Below, one piece after another: positions 33,036-41,240 of a DNA stretch of 42,336 bases. The position numbers were made by a program, and so were the translations under genes. Source of the stretch: Acidobacteriaceae bacterium (lineage in GTDB: Bacteria; Acidobacteriota; Terriglobia; Terriglobales; Acidobacteriaceae); assembly GCA_003134435.1 (NCBI GenBank), contig PLBE01000126.1, positions 59,757-102,092 on the forward strand, written 5' to 3'. The notes under the pieces were generated by a model that saw only the letters and a program-made list of their open reading frames with translations, was not told the origin of the DNA and ran no database searches. The stretch's first letter is position 1. The number at the start of each line of letters is the position of its first letter.

Positions 33036-33532
33036 TGGCGCTCGCTCCTCCGATCACCGATATCGAGCAGTTGAAGTCCCATCCCGCCCTCGGCCGGTTG
33101 CTGGCTTGGAACGCCTCCGCCGTCGAGGCGGTAAAATTCGATCGCGACGAATTGACCATCTGGATTGCCCAGGAGTCCATTCGCGAGGCCGCCACCGCCT
33201 TGCGCGACTTTGCCGATTGCCCCTTCAACTACCTGGCCGACCTTACCGCCGTCGATTGGTACCCCTCAGAGCCTCGCTTCGAAGTGGTGTACCACCTGCT
33301 TTCCATCTCCAGGAAAGAGCGCGTTCGTTTGAAGGCCCGGCTCGACGGATCGAGTCCGGCGATCGAATCTGTCACCTCGATTTGGCCTTCCGCCAACCAC
33401 TATGAGCGTGAAGTCTTCGACCTCTTTGGCATACGCTTCACCGGACATCCCAACCTCTCACGCATTATGATGCCCGATAACTGGGAAGGCCATCCCCTGC
33501 GGAAGGATTACCCGGTGGAAGGGTACCGCTAG
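33035..33532 (+). CDS. nuoC: NADH-quinone oxidoreductase subunit C
   Basis: The 165-residue peripheral-arm subunit starts at a GTG that shares a base with the nuoA stop, so translation is coupled. The 30-kDa subunit signature is at the end: ESVTSIWPSANHYEREVFDLFGIRFTGHPNLSRIMMPDNWEGHPLRKDYP. It supports NuoB and NuoD at the interface. nuoD follows after three bases and is not fused to it. Confidence 0.96.
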   Translation: MALAPPITDIEQLKSHPALGRLLAWNASAVEAVKFDRDELTIWIAQESIREAATALRDFADCPFNYLADLTAVDWYPSEPRFEVVYHLLSISRKERVRLKARLDGSSPAIESVTSIWPSANHYEREVFDLFGIRFTGHPNLSRIMMPDNWEGHPLRKDYPVEGYR

Positions 33533-33535
33533 CGC

Positions 33536-34738
33536 ATGACCAACTTGCCCGCTACCTTCGCAGAACCAGGCCAGGACGGCACCCTCATCCTTAATATGGG
33601 GCCGCAGCATCCGTCCACCCACGGCGTGCTGCGTCTGGTCCTCGAGATTGACGGCGAGACCATCGTACGGGTTAAGCCCGAGATCGGATACCTCCACACC
33701 GGCATTGAGAAAACCTGCGAAGCCAAGTTCTACCAGCAGGTTGTGCCCCTCACCGATCGCATCGATTACCTCTGTCCCATGACCAACAATCTCGCCTACT
33801 GCCTGGCGGTGGAGAAGTTGCTGGGACTGGAGATTCCTCCAAAAGCGCAGTGGATGCGGGTTCTCATGAACGAACTCACCCGCATCAATTCCCACCTCGT
33901 CTGGCTGGGAACACACGCCATGGACCTGGGCGCGATGACCGTCTTTCTTTATTGCTTCCGCGAGCGTGAAGACGTTTTGCGCTTTTTCGAAATGGTCAGC
34001 GGACAGCGCATGATGACATCGTACTTTCGCATCGGTGGCCTGGCGCTGGAACCGCCCCTCGGATTTTTCGAGAAAGTCAAGAAGTTCGCCGACCGCTTCC
34101 CCGGTAACGTCGACGAATATGAAGGCCTGCTAACCGGCAATCCGATTTTCGTGATGCGCACCAAAGGTGTCGCTCACCTGAGCGCCGACGACGCGATTGC
34201 CATGGGCGCATGTGGACCCACCCTGCGCGGCAGCGGCGTGGATATCGACCTGCGCCGCGATGCTCCCTATACCGGCTACGAAAATTTCAAATTCAACGTG
34301 CCCGTTCGCACTGAGGGCGACGTGTTCGCGCGCTACCTCTGCCGCGTGGCTGAGTTGCGCGAATCCATTGGCATCGTGCAACAGGCCCTGGCCGGCATGC
34401 CGGAAGGCCCAGTCAAGGCCGACGCGCCCAAGGTCGTCCTGCCCGACCGCGAAAAAATGAAAACCCAGATGGAGGCCCTCATCTACCATTTCAAGATCAT
34501 CACCGAGGGTTTCACGGTTCCGGCGGGCGAGGTTTACCAGGCCATCGAATCGCCCCGCGGCGAAATGGGATACTACATCGTCAGCGACGGCACCGCCAAG
34601 CCCTACCGGGTGCACATGCGCGGACCGTCCTACGCGAATCTCCAGGCCCTGGCCAAAATGTGCGAAGGCCAACTGATCGCCGACGTAGTCGCAGCCATCG
34701 GAAGCATTGATGTTGTGCTGGGAGACATTGATCGGTAA
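33536..34738 (+). CDS. nuoD: NADH-quinone oxidoreductase subunit D
   Basis: The 400-residue 49-kDa subunit lines the quinone-binding cavity. It has NMGPQHPSTHGVLRLVLEIDGE with the quinone histidine, GYLHTGIEK, DRIDYLCPMTNN, NELTRINSHLVWLGTHAMDLGA, GPTLRGSGVDIDLRRD and the C-terminal SPRGEMGYYIVSDG, ending in GDIDR. All are normal. It starts three bases after nuoC and is followed by a long imperfect palindrome before nuoE. Confidence 0.97.
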   Translation: MTNLPATFAEPGQDGTLILNMGPQHPSTHGVLRLVLEIDGETIVRVKPEIGYLHTGIEKTCEAKFYQQVVPLTDRIDYLCPMTNNLAYCLAVEKLLGLEIPPKAQWMRVLMNELTRINSHLVWLGTHAMDLGAMTVFLYCFREREDVLRFFEMVSGQRMMTSYFRIGGLALEPPLGFFEKVKKFADRFPGNVDEYEGLLTGNPIFVMRTKGVAHLSADDAIAMGACGPTLRGSGVDIDLRRDAPYTGYENFKFNVPVRTEGDVFARYLCRVAELRESIGIVQQALAGMPEGPVKADAPKVVLPDREKMKTQMEALIYHFKIITEGFTVPAGEVYQAIESPRGEMGYYIVSDGTAKPYRVHMRGPSYANLQALAKMCEGQLIADVVAAIGSIDVVLGDIDR

Positions 34739-34740
34739 AA

Positions 34741-34840
34741 CATTTTGTGGTTTGGTAATCGGGTTATTTTGTAATCTGAAACGCGTCAGTTCTACGGTTT
34801 TGAATTACCAAATTACCCGATTACAAAATTACCAATTATT
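34741..34840. repeat. Long imperfect palindrome between nuoD and nuoE
   Basis: The left arm around 34751-34775 (TTTGGTAATCGGGTTATTT then TGTAAT) pairs with the right arm around 34803-34833. The reverse complement of the right arm differs from the left in about 3 of 25 bases. The core word TGGTAATCGGG, or its complement, recurs at the nuoE-nuoF and nuoF-nuoG junctions. Confidence 0.8.
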
Positions 34841-34846
34841 CGGCTT

Positions 34847-35329
34847 ATGAAATTTTCGGACGAATTCGAATCCCGTTTCGCTGAGATGCTCTCCCACTAT
34901 CCGACGCGACGGTCGGCCCTGGTGCCTACGCTGCTCTATGCCCAGGATGAAGCGGGCGCGCTCACCGATGAAGTGATCGCTGAACTGGCGCAGCGGCTCG
35001 ATCTTACCGAACTCGAAGTCCGCAACGTAATCAGCTACTACTCCATGCTGACCACCAAGCCGCGCGGCAAGTACAACGTGCAGGTCTGTACCAACATCGC
35101 CTGCATGCTCCGCGGCGGCGAAGAGTTGCTCGATCGCTGCAAAAAGAGACTCGGCATCGGCCACAAAGGCACCACCCAGGACGGCCTGTTCTCGCTGGAA
35201 GAAGTGGAGTGCATCGGCGCCTGCAGCTGGGCTCCGGCGGTACAGGTGAATTACGACTTTCATGAGAACCTGACCAACGCGAAGATGGACCAGATTCTGG
35301 ACGAGTATAAGAAGAAAGGAACGCAGTGA
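34847..35329 (+). CDS. nuoE: NADH-quinone oxidoreductase subunit E
   Basis: The 160-residue 24-kDa subunit holds the N1a [2Fe-2S] cluster. Cysteines are in CTNIACMLRGGEELLDRC (first and sixth residues) and in CIGACSWAPAVQVN, giving the C-x4-C and C-x3-C pairs of the family. The N-terminal helical part (RRSALVPTLLYAQDEAGALTDEVIAELAQRL) is normal. It sits between two copies of the GGTAATCGGG palindrome. Confidence 0.96.
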   Translation: MKFSDEFESRFAEMLSHYPTRRSALVPTLLYAQDEAGALTDEVIAELAQRLDLTELEVRNVISYYSMLTTKPRGKYNVQVCTNIACMLRGGEELLDRCKKRLGIGHKGTTQDGLFSLEEVECIGACSWAPAVQVNYDFHENLTNAKMDQILDEYKKKGTQ

Positions 35330-35431
35330 GAATTTTGTAGTTTGGTAATCGGGCAATCTTGGAATTTAAGAATCGTTCGAGCACTTTCAAAGTACCAAAC
35401 TACCCGATTACAAAATTATCAAGTTTGTTTT
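35330..35431. repeat. Long imperfect palindrome between nuoE and nuoF
   Basis: A second copy of the element. The left arm is TTTTGTAGTTTGGTAATCGGG near 35334-35354. The right arm, complementary to TTTTGTAATCGGGTAGTTTGG, is near 35394-35416. It abuts the nuoF start. Confidence 0.8.
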
Positions 35432-36745
35432 ATGGCAACTCTGGTTTCCCATCCCGACGAAGTACGCGTGATCTCGAAGCGCTTTGGCCAGGGCGCGACT
35501 GATATCGATCGCTATCTCCAACTGGACGGCTACAAGGCCGTGCAGAAGGCGCTCGTCATGCCGCCGGACGACATTATTAATGAAGTAAAAAATTCCGGCT
35601 TGCGCGGACGTGGCGGCGCTGGCTTCAGCACCGGAATGAAGTGGTCCTTTGTGCCCAAGCAATCGGCCAAGCCGAAATACGTTCTCTGCAACGGCGACGA
35701 AAGCGAGCCCGGCACTTGCAAAGACCGCCTGATTTTCGAGCACGATCCCCATACGGTCATTGAAGGCGCGATGATCGCCGCTCTCGCCGTAGGTTCTCAT
35801 ACCGCCTATATCTACATTCGCGGCGAGTATCGCTACCTGTCCGTAATCATGCAGAAGGCGATCAAAGACGCTTACGCCAGGGGTTTTCTCGGTAAAAACA
35901 TTTTCGGCAGCGGCTACGATCTCGATGTCTATTGGCACGGCGGCGCGGGCGCTTACGAAGTTGGCGAAGAATCGGCGCTGATGGAATCGCTCGAAGGCAA
36001 GCGCGGCATTCCTCGCATCCGTCCGCCCTTCCCCGCCGTCGTCGGCCTCTGGGGCGGACCGACGGTCATTAATAACGCCGAGACCTTGGCTGCCGTCCCC
36101 CACATTGTTCTGGGCGGCGCCGATTGGTATGCGAAACTGGGCACGCCGAAAAATGGCGGCACGCGCTTGTTCTGTCTCGCTGGACATCTCAACAGGCCGG
36201 GCGTTTATGAACTGCCCATGGGCTACAACCTCAAGAAGATGATTTACGAAGTCGGCGGCGGCATTCCCAACGGACGCACTCTCAAAGCGGTCGTTCCCGG
36301 CGGATCGTCAACTCCAGTGCTCCTCCCCGAAGAAATCGACATCGCCATGGACTTCGACTCTGTCGCCAAAGCCGGCTCGATGCTGGGCTCCGGCGGCGTG
36401 GTCGTGCTCGACGACACCACCTGCATCGTCAAGTTCGCCCTCCGCACCATCAAGTTTTACCAGCATGAAAGCTGCGGCTGGTGCATCCCGTGCCGCGAGG
36501 GCACCGACTGGCTGAAGAAGACCCTGACCCGCTTCCATGCCGGCGCGGGGTTAAAAAAAGATATCGACAACATCTATTACCTCGCCGAAAACATGCTGGG
36601 CAAAACGTTCTGTCCGCTAGGAGACGCGGCCGCCATGCCAACCATGGCATTCGTAAAGAAGTTTCGCAAAGAGTTTGAGGATCACCTTGACGGAAAACCA
36701 TGCCCGTTTGAAAAGCTGGGCGTAGCGGAGCCAGTACTCGCTTGA
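35432..36745 (+). CDS. nuoF: NADH-quinone oxidoreductase subunit F
   Basis: The 437-residue subunit binds NADH and FMN and holds the N3 [4Fe-4S] cluster. I chose the ATG at 35432 because the open frame upstream lies in the palindrome. The FMN/NADH motif GLRGRGGAGFSTGMKW is at 56-71, then KYVLCNGDESEPGTCKDR and the loop HGGAGAYEVGEESALMESLEG. The cluster cysteines are in ESCGWCIPCREGT and, later, TFCPLGDAA. Length is normal. Confidence 0.97.
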   Translation: MATLVSHPDEVRVISKRFGQGATDIDRYLQLDGYKAVQKALVMPPDDIINEVKNSGLRGRGGAGFSTGMKWSFVPKQSAKPKYVLCNGDESEPGTCKDRLIFEHDPHTVIEGAMIAALAVGSHTAYIYIRGEYRYLSVIMQKAIKDAYARGFLGKNIFGSGYDLDVYWHGGAGAYEVGEESALMESLEGKRGIPRIRPPFPAVVGLWGGPTVINNAETLAAVPHIVLGGADWYAKLGTPKNGGTRLFCLAGHLNRPGVYELPMGYNLKKMIYEVGGGIPNGRTLKAVVPGGSSTPVLLPEEIDIAMDFDSVAKAGSMLGSGGVVVLDDTTCIVKFALRTIKFYQHESCGWCIPCREGTDWLKKTLTRFHAGAGLKKDIDNIYYLAENMLGKTFCPLGDAAAMPTMAFVKKFRKEFEDHLDGKPCPFEKLGVAEPVLA

Positions 36746-36790
36746 TTTTGTAATTCGGTAATCGGGTGATTTTTTGATTTGTGAGCCTGA
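36746..36790. repeat. Half element of the nuo palindrome between nuoF and nuoG
   Basis: TTTTGTAATTCGGTAATCGGGTGATTTT (about 36747-36774) matches the left arm of the two elements upstream. The right arm is not recognisable, so this copy is truncated or decayed. Confidence 0.7.
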
Positions 36791-36829
36791 TGCCGTCGCA
36801 GCAACAAGACCTTCGAGATCAAAATCCCG

Positions 36830-39184
36830 ATGCCTGACGTAACGCTAACTGTCGACGGAAAAAAGATCACCGCCCCCGCGGGCTCTCTCCTCATCGAGGC
36901 CTGCAAGAGCGTGGGCATCGAAGTGCCCTCTTTCTGCTACTACCCCGGACTCTCGCTGCAGGGTGCCTGCCGCATGTGCGTGGTCAAGATCGAAAAGATG
37001 CCCAAGCTCCAGACCGCCTGCACGACGACCGTGACCGAGGGCATGATCGTTTCGACCGACAGCGACGAAGTGCGCCAGGCCCGCAAGGCGATGGTCGAGT
37101 TGCTGCTCGGCAACCATCCGCTGGATTGCCCGGTCTGCGACGCCGGTGGCGAATGCGAACTGCAGGACATGACGTTCTCCTACGGCGCCGCCGAATCGAA
37201 ATACATGGAGGCCAAGAACCACAAGGAAGAACAGCAGTGGTCTCCCGTCGTGTACTTCGACCGTCCCCGCTGCATCCTCTGCTACCGCTGCGTTCGTGTC
37301 TGTGGCGAGGGCATGGACGTCTGGGCGCTCGGCGTGCAAAATCGCGGCGTCAGTTCGATCATCGCGCCCAACCAGGAAGATCACCTCGATTGCGAAGAAT
37401 GCGGCATGTGCATCGACATCTGCCCCGTCGGCGCGCTTACCTCCGGCGCATACCGCTACAAGACGCGTCCCTGGGAAATGAATCATGTGGGCACCATCTG
37501 CACCCACTGCGGAGATGGCTGCAAAACCACGCTCGGCGTCCGCCGCTGCGACACTGGAGCGGAAATCGTTCGTGGCGACAATCGCGACAAGAGCGGCATC
37601 AACAACGACTTCCTGTGCGTCAAAGGCCGCTACGCCTTCGACTTTGCGCATCACAAGGACCGGCTCACCCAACCGCTGGTTCGCAAGAACGGCAAACTCA
37701 CCCCCGCAACCTGGGAAGAGGCTTTTGAACTGATCGGCAAGCGCTTTCGCGACATTCGCGATCACGATGGCGGCAGCGCCATCGGCGTCATCGGTTCGAC
37801 TCGCACCACCAACGAAGAAAACTACCTCCTGTCGAAATTCGCGCGCTCCGTGCTCCGCACCAACAACGTCGACCATCATCGAACCGCCGACTATCCCGCT
37901 CTGGCTGCGGCGCTCCACGGCAAGCCCGGAAAAACAGCCTCGATGCGCGATGTGCTGACCGCGCCCGCGATTCTGTTGATCGGCAACGATCCGACGAATC
38001 AGCATCCGCTGCTGGCCTGGCAGATTCGCACTAATGTCCGGCTCCGTCGCGCCAGACTTTACGTCATCAACTCGGCGCCCATCAAGTTGCGTCGTCAGGC
38101 CACCCCTTTCGGTCTGCTCCCCGCGGATTCCGAGGCCAATGCCGTTGCCTTCCTCGCGGGCGACGATTCCCTGCTCGATTCGCTCCTCACCGATGGCACC
38201 AGCCGCGATGGATGGCTGGCCCTGCGCGATAAAATCCGCGGCGAACAGAACCTGGTCATCGCCTTCGGTTCCGAACTGCGTGGCCATGACATCGCCAAAC
38301 TTGTGAGTTTCGCTTCAACCCTCACCGGAGCCCGGCTGATCTGCCTCGGCGACTACGCCAATTCGCGTGGCGCCAGCGAAATGGGACTCTATCCCGATCT
38401 TCTGCCGGGATATGAACCAATTGCCAGTGCCGACAAATTCCACAAGGAATGGGGCAGGTTGCCCAGCGAAAAAGGCCTGAGCCTCCCGGAAATGCTGGAC
38501 GCCGCCAAGGCCGGCAGACTGAAGGCGCTTTACGTCGTAGGATCCAATCCGATTGGCCGTTTAAACATCGATCCCTTTGCGTTCTCCAAGAGCTTCGTGG
38601 TCGTGCAGGACATGTTCCTGACCGAGACTGCTAACATCGCTGACGTGATTCTGCCGGCGGCCAACGCCTACGAAAAAACGGGAACGTACACCAACACCTG
38701 CGGCGATCTGCAGCTCGTGAAAAAGGCGGGCGAGGTTTCCAACACCAAGCCCGATTTCGAGATGATCGTGCGTATCGCCGACGCCATGGGCAGCGATGTC
38801 AGCGGCCTGGTGCCCTTCGGCAGCGGCACCCACTCCGACATGGGCCAGACCCGCGGCGTGCAATCGGGCGAGGCGGATCGTCATGCCGTGTGGCTCGAAG
38901 CGCATAACCTCGAACCCAAAATGACCCCGTTCGATCCCATGGCGATTCTCGACGAAATCCAGCGCGTCGTTGCCGGATACGATATTTCGCGCGTCAATCT
39001 GCTCGCGGGCAACGATCAGAACCTCGAGATTGCCGACAGCGGCGCGAGTTTGATCCAACCGTCGGAACTCATCCTCCCGGCCCACGACGATTTGTTTACC
39101 TCCGGCACCCTGGGAAGGTATTCCAAGACTTTGAATTCGGTGTATGAAAATAAATCGGCCGTGCCGGAAGTGGCGGCAGACTAA
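36830..39184 (+). CDS. nuoG: NADH-quinone oxidoreductase subunit G
   Basis: The 784-residue subunit carries electrons from NuoF towards the quinone. The N-terminal ferredoxin domain (CYYPGLSLQGACRMC...TAC) holds N1b. HPLDCPVCDAGGEC holds N5, with a histidine ligand. CILCYRCVRVC and CEECGMCIDICPVGAL provide further [4Fe-4S] sites. CTHCGDGC and LCVKGRYAFDF give the extra N7 cluster of some bacterial NuoG. The rest is the molybdopterin-oxidoreductase-like domain (IGVIGSTRTTNEENYLL, LYVVGSNPIGRL, DVILPAANAYEKTGTYTN). Order and spacing look complete. Confidence 0.96.
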   Translation: MPDVTLTVDGKKITAPAGSLLIEACKSVGIEVPSFCYYPGLSLQGACRMCVVKIEKMPKLQTACTTTVTEGMIVSTDSDEVRQARKAMVELLLGNHPLDCPVCDAGGECELQDMTFSYGAAESKYMEAKNHKEEQQWSPVVYFDRPRCILCYRCVRVCGEGMDVWALGVQNRGVSSIIAPNQEDHLDCEECGMCIDICPVGALTSGAYRYKTRPWEMNHVGTICTHCGDGCKTTLGVRRCDTGAEIVRGDNRDKSGINNDFLCVKGRYAFDFAHHKDRLTQPLVRKNGKLTPATWEEAFELIGKRFRDIRDHDGGSAIGVIGSTRTTNEENYLLSKFARSVLRTNNVDHHRTADYPALAAALHGKPGKTASMRDVLTAPAILLIGNDPTNQHPLLAWQIRTNVRLRRARLYVINSAPIKLRRQATPFGLLPADSEANAVAFLAGDDSLLDSLLTDGTSRDGWLALRDKIRGEQNLVIAFGSELRGHDIAKLVSFASTLTGARLICLGDYANSRGASEMGLYPDLLPGYEPIASADKFHKEWGRLPSEKGLSLPEMLDAAKAGRLKALYVVGSNPIGRLNIDPFAFSKSFVVVQDMFLTETANIADVILPAANAYEKTGTYTNTCGDLQLVKKAGEVSNTKPDFEMIVRIADAMGSDVSGLVPFGSGTHSDMGQTRGVQSGEADRHAVWLEAHNLEPKMTPFDPMAILDEIQRVVAGYDISRVNLLAGNDQNLEIADSGASLIQPSELILPAHDDLFTSGTLGRYSKTLNSVYENKSAVPEVAAD

Positions 39185-39244
39185 ATAACGAACTGTTATC
39201 TACGACGGACCGACCAACGTACGATCATAAGCTCTTGGGCCACA

Positions 39245-40318
39245 GTGCCCAAGCGACACTGGAAGACGAAAGATATTTTGCTTAGCATAACGGCGTTCCT
39301 CATCATTTCGATTGTCAAGTCCGCCGCCGTAATCGGCGTTCTTCTGACTGCGGTTGCCTATAGCGTTTGGCTGGAGCGCAAAGTGTCGGCCCACATCCAG
39401 AACCGCTGGGGTCCCACTCGCGTCGGCCCCTTCGGACTGCTGCAACCCCTGGCCGACGGCGTCAAGTTCATCTTCAAAGAAGATCTGACTCAGCCCCACG
39501 TCTATAAGCCGCTTTACATCGCGGCGCCCATCATCGCCGTGGTCTTTGCCATTTCGTCAATTGCGGTAATTCCGTTTGGCAACTGGGTCAACATCGGTCC
39601 GTGGGGAACGTACCTCCAGATCACCGATTTGAACATCGGGCTGCTGGTGGTTCTTGGAATCACGTCGATGGGTGTCTACGGCGTGGCTCTCGCCGGATGG
39701 TCGTCGAACAACAAGTACGCCCTGCTCGGCGGGTTGCGCGCCAGCGCCCAGATGGTCAGCTACGAAGTTTCGCTTGGCCTCTCGCTCGTGGGCGTCGTGA
39801 TTATGGCGGGCAGCCTCAGCCTGCGCGACATTGTCGATGCGCAGGGCGGAGTGTTCTGGGGCTTCATTCCACGCTGGAATATTTTTCACGGGCAGACCCT
39901 GGCTTTTTTCATCTACATGATCTCCGCCTATGCCGAGACCAATCGCACCCCTTTCGATCTGCCCGAAGCCGAGTCGGAACTGGTCGCCGGATATCACACT
40001 GAATACAGCGCCATGAAGTTCGCCATGTTTTTCATGGCCGAATATGCCAACATGGTGACCGTCGCCTGCATCGCGACGCTGCTATTCCTTGGAGGATGGC
40101 ATGGGCCCATTTTTGGTCCTCCGCTTCTGCAAGCGATCATGCCGGTCATCTGGTTCTGCCTTAAGGTTTTCTTTTTCATGTTTCTGTACGTCTGGGTACG
40201 CTGGACCTTGCCCCGCTTTCGCTATGACCAGCTCATGGCCTTCGGGTGGAAGGTGCTGCTGCCCCTGGCGGTTGCCAACGTCGTGTACACGGCCCTGGTG
40301 GTGGCGTGGAGAGCTTGA
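39245..40318 (+). CDS. nuoH: NADH-quinone oxidoreductase subunit H
   Basis: The 357-residue membrane subunit has about eight helices and forms the quinone-tunnel floor. It has the ND1 marks ERKVSAHIQNRWGPTRVGPFGLLQPLADGVKFIFKED and NRTPFDLPEAESELVAGYHTEYSAMKF. A GTG at 39245 is used as start, with no clear Shine-Dalgarno. nuoI would normally follow, but the next 88 bases hold only repeats, and nuoJ comes next. Confidence 0.96.
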   Translation: MPKRHWKTKDILLSITAFLIISIVKSAAVIGVLLTAVAYSVWLERKVSAHIQNRWGPTRVGPFGLLQPLADGVKFIFKEDLTQPHVYKPLYIAAPIIAVVFAISSIAVIPFGNWVNIGPWGTYLQITDLNIGLLVVLGITSMGVYGVALAGWSSNNKYALLGGLRASAQMVSYEVSLGLSLVGVVIMAGSLSLRDIVDAQGGVFWGFIPRWNIFHGQTLAFFIYMISAYAETNRTPFDLPEAESELVAGYHTEYSAMKFAMFFMAEYANMVTVACIATLLFLGGWHGPIFGPPLLQAIMPVIWFCLKVFFFMFLYVWVRWTLPRFRYDQLMAFGWKVLLPLAVANVVYTALVVAWRA

Positions 40319-40328
40319 AAGCAGTTCC

Positions 40329-40400
40329 CGCTTCTCATTTCTCAGTGCCCATTTGTGATCTGGGTTTTACTGAGAACCGAGAACCGGAAACTGAGAACTC
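40329..40400. repeat. GAGAACC inverted and tandem repeat between nuoH and nuoJ
   Basis: TTCTCATTTCTCAGT in the left part is an imperfect inverted copy (13 of 15) of the right part, whose complement reads TTCTCGGTTCTCAGT. The right part itself is tandem: CTGAGAACCGAGAACCGGAAACTGAGAAC. The sequence differs from the GGTAATCGGG element but is built the same way, and stands in the slot of nuoI. Confidence 0.75.
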
Positions 40401-40406
40401 GCAAAA

Positions 40407-40934
40407 ATGCTTCATCTAATTTTATTTCTATTTTTCGGACTCATCTGCGTCGCGGGCGCCATCAACCTGCTCGCCCAGAGCCATCCCATCAACAGCGCGC
40501 TCTCGCTGATCGTGGTGATGGCTTCACTCGCCGCCTTGTATCTCCTCTTGGGCGCGGAATTCGTGGCTGCCGTCCAAGTCATCGTCTACGCCGGCGCCAT
40601 CATGGTCTTGTTTGTCATCACTATCATGCTGCTCAATGCTGGCGCCGAAGAGCGCACCAGGGGCAGCCGCATTGCCACCTTGATCGGCGTCCCGGGAGTG
40701 GTCGCCGGCGGTACCCTCGTCGCCTGGACCCTGCTCCGTCGGCCCGACCGGCCTGCCTTCGCCATCGGTGCGCTAAAGGGTGGTCCCAGCGATATTGCCC
40801 GCCTCCTCTTCCATGATTATTTGCTGCCCTTTGAAGTCACGTCGGTGCTCATCCTGATCGCCATCATGGGCGCGGTTGTGCTCGCCAGTCGCCCCGAAGC
40901 CGTAGCCCGCGGCCCGAGAAAGGACGGAGAATAA
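40407..40934 (+). CDS. nuoJ: NADH-quinone oxidoreductase subunit J
   Basis: The 175-residue membrane subunit has five hydrophobic helices. It carries the ND6 signature LGAEFVAAVQVIVYAGAIMVLFVITIMLL, with the helix near the E-channel, and LPFEVTSVLILIAIMGAVVLA. It follows nuoH directly, with a repeat between them, and is three bases from nuoK. Confidence 0.96.
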   Translation: MLHLILFLFFGLICVAGAINLLAQSHPINSALSLIVVMASLAALYLLLGAEFVAAVQVIVYAGAIMVLFVITIMLLNAGAEERTRGSRIATLIGVPGVVAGGTLVAWTLLRRPDRPAFAIGALKGGPSDIARLLFHDYLLPFEVTSVLILIAIMGAVVLASRPEAVARGPRKDGE

Positions 40935-40937
40935 CCC

Positions 40938-41240
40938 ATGGTCCCTCTTTCCTGCTATCTCGTGCTTAGCGGAATCCTCTTCGTGTGCGGCGTGCTTGGA
41001 TTCCTCATCAAGCGCAACATCATCACCATTTTCATGTCCATCGAACTGATGCTCAATGGCGTCAATCTTTCCTTCGTCGCCTTCGCCGCGCAGTGGCACG
41101 CGCTCAGCGGACAGGTCTTCGTCTTTTTCGTGATGGTCGTAGCCGCCGCCGAGGCCGCCGTCGGTCTCGCCATCATCATTGCCGTCTACCGCACGCGTGA
41201 AACTTTGAATGTGGACCGGGTGAACCTGCTCAAGCTATGA
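40938..41240 (+). CDS. nuoK: NADH-quinone oxidoreductase subunit K
   Basis: The 100-residue membrane subunit has three helices. The membrane glutamates of the proton path lie in [17 protein letters not shown] and [18 protein letters not shown]. It overlaps nuoL by four bases (ATGA), so translation is coupled. Confidence 0.97.
   Translation: MVPLSCYLVLSGILFVCGVLGFLIKRNIITIFMSIELMLNGVNLSFVAFAAQWHALSGQVFVFFVMVVAAAEAAVGLAIIIAVYRTRETLNVDRVNLLKL

Noticed and set aside
34741-36829. CRISPR array, because of the repeated GGTAATCGGG words
   Set aside because: The copies are palindromic, unequal in length and separated by nuo genes; there are no spacers of regular size and no cas genes.
36845-38287. 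A 480-codon minus-strand open frame opposite nuoG
   Set aside because: It is a shadow of the GC-rich nuoG codons, with no domain and no start signal.
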